This document shows, one piece after another, positions 1 through 5,003 of a DNA stretch of 5,727 bases. Every line of letters starts with the position of its first letter. Position 1 is the stretch's first letter. The stretch is from Nitrospinae bacterium CG22_combo_CG10-13_8_21_14_all_47_10 (lineage in GTDB: Bacteria > Nitrospinota > Nitrospinia > Nitrospinales > VA-1): positions 1 to 5,727 of the forward strand of contig PCTK01000128.1 of assembly GCA_002786505.1 (NCBI GenBank), written 5' to 3'. The notes beneath the pieces are model-generated. The model had not been told where the DNA came from, made no database searches, and saw nothing but the letters and a program-made list of their open reading frames with translations. The position numbers were made by a program, and so were the translations under genes.

Positions 1-1466
1 AGTTTCCCCAGCAGTTCGTAGGGAAGGTGAGCCCAGTCGGCGGTCATGCCATCGGTGCTGGTAACGGCGCGGATAGCCACTACGTTTTCGTAAGTTCGGG
101 CATCGCCCATCACACCCACGGTTTTTACCGGAAGCAGGACCGCAAACGACTGCCATAAGTCGTTGTACAAGTCTGCGGCTTTCACTTCTTCCAGGATGAT
201 TTTGTCAGCGGCACAAAGAATTTTCAGACGTTCACGGGTCACGTCTCCCAGAATGCGGATGGCCAGGCCCGGACCCGGGAATGGCTGGCGGTTGATAATC
301 TCATCCGGCATGCCCATCTCGCGCCCCAGTACCCGGACTTCATCCTTGAACAATTCGCGGAATGGTTCAAGGAGCTTCAACTGCATTTTTTCCGGTAGGC
401 CACCAACATTGTGGTGCGATTTAATCACCGCTGATGGCCCCCCTTTGAAAGAGACCGACTCGATGACATCCGGGTACAATGTTCCCTGAGCGAGGAAGGT
501 GAAGTTTCCCCGTTTTTTGGCTTCCTCCTCGAAAACCTCAATAAAGGTATTGCCGATGGATTTTCTTTTTTGTTCCGGATCGGTGATGTCTTTAAGCTTG
601 TCGAGAAATTTATCGGTGGCATCAATAACATCAAGGTTGATGTTGAAATTGTCGCGAAAGGTGCTTTCCACTTTTTCCTTTTCGCCGGACCGTAAAAGCC
701 CGTTGTCGATGAACAGGCAGTGCAAGTTGTCGCCGATAGCTTTATGAATCAGCACCGCCGCGACAGAAGAGTCCACCCCTCCGCTTAATCCGCACACCAC
801 TTTTGCGTTCCCTACTTTGTCCCGGATATCCTTGATCATGTAATCAATCAGGGAATCCATTTTCCAATTCCTCGCGCACTGGCAGATTTTAAACAGGAAG
901 TTGCTGAGAATCTTTGCGCCTTCCACCGTGTGCACTACTTCGGGGTGGAATTGCAGGCCATAAATATGGGCTATAGGATTCTCAATGGCCGCCATGGGAG
1001 AGTTTTTTGTAAAAGCAGTGCCTTTGAATCCGTTTGGGAGTTTTGAAATACGGTCGCCATGGCTCATCCAAACGATGGAATTATTTTTCACTTCTTCGAA
1101 CAGATGTGAAAAATCTTTTAGCATTAACTCGGCTCTGCCGAATTCGCGATGTGGCGCCGGGTCTACCTTTCCGCTCAGCACGTGGGTGATGAGTTGCATG
1201 CCGTAGCAGATGCCGAGTATAGGAATCTCCAGTTCAAACAAATTTCGGTCGCAAAGCGGTGAGTCTTTTTCCAGAACGCTTGCCGGTCCGCCGGAGAGAA
1301 TAATGCCTTTGGCATTAAACGTTTTGATTTTAGCTAAAGAAAGGGTGCAGGGGTGAATCTCGCAATAGACCTGGCATTCCCGTACTTTGCGGGCAATGTT
1401 CTGGGTATATTGCGACCCGAAATCAAGAATGAGAATTTTTTGCTCGTGCAGGGTGTCTGTGGTCAT
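1..1466 (-). CDS. guaA: GMP synthase (glutamine-hydrolysing), 3' end outside window
   Basis: Makes GMP from XMP, ATP and glutamine in the cytoplasm, the last step of guanine nucleotide synthesis. The frame stays open from the ATG at 1466 to base 1, giving 488 codons; the family is about 510-525 residues, so roughly 35 C-terminal residues are cut off by the window edge. The N-terminal class I glutamine amidotransferase domain (residues about 8-195) shows LDFGSQYTQ, the nucleophile Cys87 in GICYGMQ, and His174/Glu176 in QFHPEV. The ATP pyrophosphatase domain follows, with the P-loop SGGVDSS at 228-234, LAQGTLYPDVIES, and KSHHNVGGLP around residues 349-358. The C-terminal dimerisation domain begins near FPGPGL (396-401) and continues to the LPYELLGK region at the edge. 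The gene lies 38 bp behind guaB and is very probably cotranscribed with it. The Shine-Dalgarno is weak (only GGA six bases before ATG). No key residue is missing. Confidence 0.97.
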   Translation of the reverse strand, partial: MTTDTLHEQKILILDFGSQYTQNIARKVRECQVYCEIHPCTLSLAKIKTFNAKGIILSGGPASVLEKDSPLCDRNLFELEIPILGICYGMQLITHVLSGKVDPAPHREFGRAELMLKDFSHLFEEVKNNSIVWMSHGDRISKLPNGFKGTAFTKNSPMAAIENPIAHIYGLQFHPEVVHTVEGAKILSNFLFKICQCARNWKMDSLIDYMIKDIRDKVGNAKVVCGLSGGVDSSVAAVLIHKAIGDNLHCLFIDNGLLRSGEKEKVESTFRDNFNINLDVIDATDKFLDKLKDITDPEQKRKSIGNTFIEVFEEEAKKRGNFTFLAQGTLYPDVIESVSFKGGPSAVIKSHHNVGGLPEKMQLKLLEPFRELFKDEVRVLGREMGMPDEIINRQPFPGPGLAIRILGDVTRERLKILCAADKIILEEVKAADLYNDLWQSFAVLLPVKTVGVMGDARTYENVVAIRAVTSTDGMTADWAHLPYELLGK

Positions 1467-1504
1467 GCGAAATCCGTTTTGCGTGTCTAAGGAATTTTGC
1501 GGGT

Positions 1505-2971
1505 TCAGTCGATATTATAATTCGGAGCTTCTTTAGTCACGATCACATCGTGAACGTGACTTTCGCGAAGCCCGGCTGGGGTGATCTTGATGAATGAAAC
1601 ATTCTTTCTCAATTCTTCAATGGTAGAGGCTCCGCAATATCCCATTCCAGCACGCAGGCCTCCCAATAGTTGGTGGACGGTGAACGCCAAAGCTCCGCGA
1701 TAGGGAATTCGCGCTTCCACCCCTTCGGGAACCAATTTGCTTTCAGAGAGTTCCCATTCCTGGAAGTATCGGTCGCTGGAGCCTTGGGACATGGCGCCGA
1801 TGGAACCCATGCCTCGGTACTCTTTGTAGCTCCTGCCTTGATAAAGGATCTTTTCCCCGGGGCTCTCTTCCGTTCCAGCGAACAAGGAGCCGATCATCAC
1901 TGTGCTGGCCCCGGCGGCAATGGCTTTGGTGATGTCGCCGGAAAGTTTGATGCCGCCATCAGAGATAACAGGGATATTTTTTTTCTCCGCCACTTTAACG
2001 CATTCTGCTATGGCGGAGATCTGCGGCACGCCCACCCCTGATACCACGCGGGTGGTGCAGATGGAGCCAGGCCCAATGCCAACTTTGACCGCATCAACCC
2101 CAGCTTTGATCAAAGCGGCAGTGCCTTCAGCGGTTGCCACATTGCCGCCAATTAATTCCAGTTTCGGAAAAGTCTTTTTGATCTCCCGGATGGTTGCCAG
2201 GACTTTTTCAGAATGCCCGTGGGCACTGTCAATCACAAGAACGTCAAGCCCAACACGGATCAGGTCCTCAATATGTTCTACAGGGTTCTGGGCAACTCCC
2301 AAAGCGGCCCCCACCAACAGCCTGCCTTTGGCGTCTTTAGCGGCGTTGGGAAATTGACCAGCCTTTTCAATATCCTTTGTCGTGATCAGTCCTTTTAGAT
2401 GTCCTTGCTTGTTGACAACCAGCAGTTTTTCGATGCGGTTGTCGTGAAGCATTTGTTTGGACTTTTCCAGAGGAGTGCCTTCGGGAATGGTGATCAGATG
2501 TTCTTTGGTCATCAGCGAACTGATTTTTTTGTTGAGATTTTTTTCAAATCTGAGGTCGCGGTTGGTCAGGATTCCCACCAGTTTTTTATTTTGCGTAATA
2601 GGGATGCCGGTGATGCTGTATTTCTGCATGACTTCCAGGGCTTCACTGATTTTTTGGTCAGGTTCCATGGTGATCGGGTCGGGAATCATGGCGCTCACTG
2701 AGCGTTTGACCTTGTCGACCATTTTGCGTTGCTTTTCCGGTGTCAGGTTGCGATGGATGATGCCTATTCCCCCCTCCTGAGCCAAAGCAATGGCCAGATT
2801 GGATTCTGTCACAGTGTCCATGGGGGCACTGATTAAGGGACTTTTCAGTTTGATTTTGCGGGTCAAACGGGTCGAAAGTTTTACGTCTACGGGTAAAATT
2901 TTCGAATGGGCGGGCAAGAGTAATACATCGTCGAAAGTAAGATAGACTGGTACATTTTTGGGGTCAATCAT
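1505..2971 (-). CDS. guaB: IMP dehydrogenase, complete
   Basis: Oxidises IMP to XMP with NAD+, the committed step to GMP, in the cytoplasm as a tetramer or octamer. At 488 residues it has the usual bacterial length. The (beta/alpha)8 barrel begins at LTFDDVLLLPAHS (11-23). It is interrupted by a pair of CBS domains at about residues 95-205, the regulatory Bateman module that binds adenine or guanine nucleotides in this family. The barrel resumes with DSAHGHSE (248-255), the catalytic loop GPGSICTTR with nucleophile Cys305, ISDGGIK (336-342), GMGS (387-390), the mobile flap GAMSQGSSDRYFQ (392-404) with the Arg401-Tyr402 pair, and EGVEARIPYRG (416-426). The C-terminus carries ESHVHDV. The start is firm: an in-frame TAA lies three codons upstream, and there is no other Met codon before residue 51. 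There is no Shine-Dalgarno sequence; instead a -10 promoter element ends five bases before the ATG (see promoter entry). First gene of a guaB-guaA operon. Confidence 0.98.
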   Translation of the reverse strand: MIDPKNVPVYLTFDDVLLLPAHSKILPVDVKLSTRLTRKIKLKSPLISAPMDTVTESNLAIALAQEGGIGIIHRNLTPEKQRKMVDKVKRSVSAMIPDPITMEPDQKISEALEVMQKYSITGIPITQNKKLVGILTNRDLRFEKNLNKKISSLMTKEHLITIPEGTPLEKSKQMLHDNRIEKLLVVNKQGHLKGLITTKDIEKAGQFPNAAKDAKGRLLVGAALGVAQNPVEHIEDLIRVGLDVLVIDSAHGHSEKVLATIREIKKTFPKLELIGGNVATAEGTAALIKAGVDAVKVGIGPGSICTTRVVSGVGVPQISAIAECVKVAEKKNIPVISDGGIKLSGDITKAIAAGASTVMIGSLFAGTEESPGEKILYQGRSYKEYRGMGSIGAMSQGSSDRYFQEWELSESKLVPEGVEARIPYRGALAFTVHQLLGGLRAGMGYCGASTIEELRKNVSFIKITPAGLRESHVHDVIVTKEAPNYNID

Positions 2972-3049
2972 GCGCCATTATAACAGGTAATTTATTAACC
3001 TCAATAGGTTGCAAATAAAAAAAATAATAATGAGAAAATATAATGGCGC
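2972..3049. repeat. 11-bp perfect inverted repeat carrying the guaB -10
   Basis: The left arm GCGCCATTATA (2972-2982) is the exact reverse complement of TATAATGGCGC (3039-3049), with 56 bp between. The left arm is the guaB -10 plus its discriminator, so the right arm is a rightward-facing copy of the same TATAATGGCGC. No -35 with normal spacing precedes the right copy (TTGCAA at 3009-3014 is 24 bp away), and no gene start follows closely. The interior is AT-rich with an A tract around 3015-3030. It could be a paired protein-binding site, a relic of an inverted duplication, or chance. Confidence 0.5.
2977..3004 (-). promoter_or_regulatory. Extended -10 sigma-70-type promoter of guaBA
   Basis: Read on the minus strand: TTGAGG (3004-2999) as -35, a 16-bp spacer, then TGT-TATAAT with a consensus -10 at 2982-2977 preceded by the TGn extended -10 motif. 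Only five bases (GGCGC) separate TATAAT from the guaB ATG, so initiation would be expected at or beside the A of the start codon, giving a leaderless or nearly leaderless mRNA. The in-frame stop TAA lies inside the -10. Seen: the motifs and spacing. Inferred: the transcription start. Confidence 0.7.
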
Positions 3050-3106
3050 GATGGCGTTTTTGGAGTTTTTCAGCAACCTGATACACAGGGTTCCTCATTC
3101 CACCCT

Positions 3107-3135
3107 CCTGGATTCCTGCCTGCGCGGGAATGACG
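3107..3135. repeat. dRS3-like palindromic intergenic repeat
   Basis: The core 3112-3131 has the form ATTCCT-8 bases-GGGAAT with flanks CCTGG and GACG, that is, the common dispersed palindrome CTGGATTCCCGCCTGCGCGGGAATGAC with one C-to-T change at 3117. Sequences of this form recur in intergenic DNA of many Gram-negative bacteria and are called dRS3 in Neisseria. Only one copy is in the window, so dispersion cannot be shown here. It sits between the divergent genes, upstream of the transglutaminase promoter. It has no poly-T tract to make it a standard terminator. Confidence 0.6.
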
Positions 3136-3167
3136 TGGGTTGACTATTCGTGCCTAACCCTATCGGG

Positions 3168-3176
3168 TGTGATAAT
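3168..3176 (+). promoter_or_regulatory. Possible extended -10 promoter of the transglutaminase gene
   Basis: TGT-GATAAT at 3168-3176 matches an extended -10 at five of six hexamer positions plus the TGn motif. A TTGACT lies at 3140-3145, but the 25-bp gap is too long for it to be a normal -35, so recognition would rely on the extended -10. Nine bases separate the hexamer from the ATG at 3186; the expected start of transcription at about 3181-3184 leaves a leader of only a few bases. Moderately supported by motif alone. Confidence 0.4.
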
Positions 3177-3185
3177 CTTCATAGC

Positions 3186-4628
3186 ATGAAACTATTCGCG
3201 CAAACTACTTTGATCCTATGGATGTTTTGCGGCCCGGTTTCTGCCCAGCCCTTGTTTCAGGGCTCCGGGGAGCGGGAAGACTGGATGGGGACCTATTTCC
3301 AGGGCCGTAAGATGGGGTTTACCCGTGTGCAAACCCATTGGACCCCGGAGGCTATAGAGGTGAATTCTACGGTTTTTTTTCAGATTCGCTCTGAATCCAT
3401 TGATCAGCCCACCACTATCAACCAAAAGACACGGCTCAGTCCGAATTTCAAGTTTTTGGGTTTTTCCCTTTTGCAGGAGATCACCGGGCATCGGCAACAG
3501 GTTGAGGGCAAGGTAGAAGGCAATCGACTCATATACCGGGTGAAGTCGCGAGGTTTTGATAAGGAAAAATCTATCGACCTTCCGCCCGATACACTGCCTT
3601 CATCGACCTTCCTTTTGAACCTGATGGTGAACGGATTGCATGTGGGGCAAAAGGGAACTCTGCCATTGTTTCTGGAACCATTCCAACTGCTGGTGGACCT
3701 GGACTATGAAGTTTTGCGTCGGGAATACCTGGAATACGAAGGCAAACCCGTCGAGACGTTTGTGATCAAACAAAATTTCCGCGGTATTGAATCCGTCTTA
3801 TGGGTGGCCGAGGATAGTTCAGTGATTAAAGAAGTCACCAACCAGGATTTTGAATCGTTCAGGGAACCTGCTGAAATTGCGCAGAAACTGGATGAACCGT
3901 TGACGGTTAGCAGTCTGATCACCTTGAGCCTGGTCAAACCCAACCAGCCGATCAACCGGTCAGACCGGGTGAGGAAAATCACCTTTCGGCTTGAGCCGCT
4001 TCGTTCCCCTGAACTTGTTCCGCAAGACCATCGGCAAAGGATTCTCAAAACTGAAGTTCTGCCAAATGGCTTTTATCGCGTCACGCTGGAAATTAAAACT
4101 GAACCGGAAACGAACTCGGGACTTTCAAACTGGCCCAAAGAGTCGTCTCAAGACCCGAAATATCTGGAAGAATCGGCCCAAGTCCAGGCCCGGCATCCCC
4201 TGATCCAGGCTCTGGCTCGAGAGATTGCCGGAGATATGCCAAATGACTGGAAGGTGGCACAAGGTATCAATCATTGGGTACACAGCAATTTGGAAAAAGA
4301 ACTGGTGGATACGGTGACAGCGCTGGATGCTTTGCAGGAAAGGCGGGGTGAATGCCAGTCGCATACATACCTTTTCACTGCACTGGCCCGGGCAGTGGGT
4401 ATTCCCACTCGCATTGTGAACGGACTGGTGTATTCAAAAGAATATGAAGGGTTTCTTTATCATGCCTGGCCCGAAGTTTATGTTGGAGAATGGCGAGCTC
4501 TTGATCCGACTTTTGGCCAGGATTTGGTGGATGCCACCCACATCAAGCTGACGGAAGGAAGCAAAGAGGGCCCCTTCGACCTGATGGAGTTTGTCGGCAA
4601 GGTGGCGATCGACTGGTTCAAATCTTGA
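3186..4628 (+). CDS. Secreted transglutaminase-like (papain-fold) protein
   Basis: Encodes 480 residues. A Sec signal peptide spans residues 1-20: MKL, a hydrophobic stretch ending LWMFCGP, then VSA before QP as a signal peptidase I site; the Cys inside it is not in a proper lipobox. Residues about 30-320 form a beta-rich region of unknown function opening with DWMGTYFQGRKMGF. The C-terminal transglutaminase-like domain (about 335-445) has the full triad: Cys390 in RRGECQSHT, His426 in YHAWPEVYVG and Asp440 in ALDPTFGQ. In this superfamily the triad supports peptidase, amidase or crosslinking chemistry; the substrate cannot be told here. A GTG at 3150 would add 12 residues, but the ATG at 3186 puts the signal peptide at the N-terminus and is preferred. 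There is no clear Shine-Dalgarno. It stands alone, divergent from guaB and 375 bp from nrdJ, so neighbours give no hint of partner. Location is probably periplasmic. Confidence 0.85.
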   Translation: MKLFAQTTLILWMFCGPVSAQPLFQGSGEREDWMGTYFQGRKMGFTRVQTHWTPEAIEVNSTVFFQIRSESIDQPTTINQKTRLSPNFKFLGFSLLQEITGHRQQVEGKVEGNRLIYRVKSRGFDKEKSIDLPPDTLPSSTFLLNLMVNGLHVGQKGTLPLFLEPFQLLVDLDYEVLRREYLEYEGKPVETFVIKQNFRGIESVLWVAEDSSVIKEVTNQDFESFREPAEIAQKLDEPLTVSSLITLSLVKPNQPINRSDRVRKITFRLEPLRSPELVPQDHRQRILKTEVLPNGFYRVTLEIKTEPETNSGLSNWPKESSQDPKYLEESAQVQARHPLIQALAREIAGDMPNDWKVAQGINHWVHSNLEKELVDTVTALDALQERRGECQSHTYLFTALARAVGIPTRIVNGLVYSKEYEGFLYHAWPEVYVGEWRALDPTFGQDLVDATHIKLTEGSKEGPFDLMEFVGKVAIDWFKS

Positions 4629-4655
4629 CCTGAAAATACTAAGATACTGTTTTAA

Positions 4656-4748
4656 CAGGCGAATAAATTTCATTTTCTTTTGGATATAAGGGATAAAAAA
4701 ACAATTTATTTGTTTGCGTACCTGTTGATTTTTGGTTTTTATTCGCCT
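4656..4748. repeat. Inverted repeats forming two alternative stems
   Basis: The same left segment can pair two ways. AGGCGAATAAA (4657-4667) is the exact reverse complement of TTTATTCGCCT (4738-4748), 11 bp with a 70-base loop. As RNA, 4656-4669 can also pair continuously with 4703-4716 (14 pairs, three of them G-U, 33-base loop). The two are mutually exclusive. The position, 28 bases after the transglutaminase stop, and the T-rich run at 4728-4740 suggest a 3'-end processing or termination structure, but the stems are AU-rich and this is inference. Confidence 0.4.
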
Positions 4749-4829
4749 AAATTAATAGTGCGAAGGGGGGGTGAAACCTTTATGTTTTGCGCTCTTGAGG
4801 GAAAGTTTTTCGTCTGCCCTAGAATTTCG

Positions 4830-4858
4830 TTGACAACACTATATCTTGTATATATTTT
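4830..4858 (+). promoter_or_regulatory. Sigma-70-type promoter of nrdJ
   Basis: A perfect -35 TTGACA at 4830-4835 is followed by TATTTT at 4853-4858 (17-bp spacer) or TATATT at 4851-4856 (15-bp spacer). Transcription would begin at about 4863-4866, leaving a leader near 140 nt before the nrdJ ATG. The spacer coincides with a NrdR-like box, and the second box begins at the predicted start site, which is the layout expected for repression. Confidence 0.65.
4836..4851. promoter_or_regulatory. NrdR box 1 (putative)
   Basis: The 16 bases ACACTATATCTTGTAT match the published NrdR-box consensus acaCwAtATaTwGtgt at 14 positions, and its central ten at nine. NrdR is the zinc-finger/ATP-cone repressor of ribonucleotide reductase genes in bacteria. 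The site fills the spacer between the -35 and -10 of the nrdJ promoter. The nrdR gene itself is not in the window. Confidence 0.75.
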
Positions 4859-4866
4859 ATTGAGCG

Positions 4867-4882
4867 ACACAAAATATAGATA
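4867..4882. promoter_or_regulatory. NrdR box 2 (putative)
   Basis: ACACAAAATATAGATA matches the NrdR consensus at 12 of 16 positions and the core CwAtATaTwG at nine of ten; the right flank is degenerate. Its centre is 31 bp from that of box 1 (15-bp gap, three helical turns), the usual spacing of tandem NrdR boxes. It begins at the predicted transcription start of nrdJ. The pairing and spacing support the call more than this site alone does. Confidence 0.7.
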
Positions 4883-4889
4883 TTTTGTG
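4868..4889. repeat. 22-bp palindrome overlapping NrdR box 2
   Basis: CACAAAATAT (4868-4877), centre AG, then ATATTTTGTG (4880-4889): perfect 10-bp arms. It overlaps NrdR box 2 but is centred four bases to its right (4878.5 against 4874.5), so it is not simply the box. It could be an operator for another dimeric regulator, an unusually wide NrdR site, or a hairpin at the 5' end of the nrdJ mRNA. Confidence 0.6.
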
Positions 4890-4993
4890 GTTTGAGGCAC
4901 CTGAAAAATCGGTGGGGGAAGGCAGTTTAAAGTTGTATTTGTCTTTTGACCCATAACTGATTAAATTTTTTGAAATTATCTCTTTAGCGAGGC

Positions 4994-4997
4994 GGAG
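4994..4997 (+). promoter_or_regulatory. Ribosome binding site of nrdJ
   Basis: GGAG within GAGGCGGAGCG lies six bases before the ATG at 5004 and fixes that start. It contrasts with guaB and the transglutaminase gene, which have no clear Shine-Dalgarno. Confidence 0.8.
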
Positions 4998-5003
4998 CGT
5001 TAT

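Larger units (their letters stand above)
4629..5003. other. AT-rich intergenic region before nrdJ
   Basis: This 375-bp spacer has no convincing gene. A TTG-initiated 71-codon frame (4680-4895) lacks a ribosome site and recognisable protein features. The left part holds long-range inverted repeats (4656-4748), the centre a promoter with NrdR-like boxes, and the right part an expected nrdJ leader of about 140 nt ending in a good ribosome site. The leader contains a small CACC/GGTG hairpin at about 4899-4915. I saw no cobalamin riboswitch landmarks despite the B12-dependent gene downstream. No clear GC-rich stem plus U-tract terminator follows the transglutaminase stop. Confidence 0.6.

Noticed and set aside
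163..1206. Open frames on both strands inside guaA
   Set aside because: The true frame is the continuous minus-strand guaA with all catalytic motifs; the others are shadows.
1670..2701. Several plus-strand open frames of 100-151 codons inside guaB
   Set aside because: They are antisense shadows of a well-conserved enzyme; their compositions are unnatural and they lack ribosome sites.
3140..3176. TTGACT (3140-3145) as the -35 partner of GATAAT (3171-3176)
   Set aside because: The 25-bp spacing is well outside the 15-19 bp that sigma-70 promoters use.
3150..3185. GTG start 36 bases upstream for the transglutaminase gene
   Set aside because: It would place twelve polar residues before the signal peptide and has no ribosome site; the ATG at 3186 gives a normal signal sequence.
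4680..4895. Possible 71-codon gene in the nrdJ upstream region
   Set aside because: It starts at TTG without a ribosome site, is low-complexity and AT-driven, and runs across the nrdJ promoter and NrdR boxes.
4739..4954. Minus-strand 71-codon frame in the same spacer
   Set aside because: It overlaps the promoter and operators, has no recognisable protein features, and looks like a chance open frame in AT-rich DNA.
4946..4982. Second nrdJ promoter built from TTGACC (4946-4951)
   Set aside because: No acceptable -10 lies 15-19 bp downstream; TTATCT is 25 bp away.
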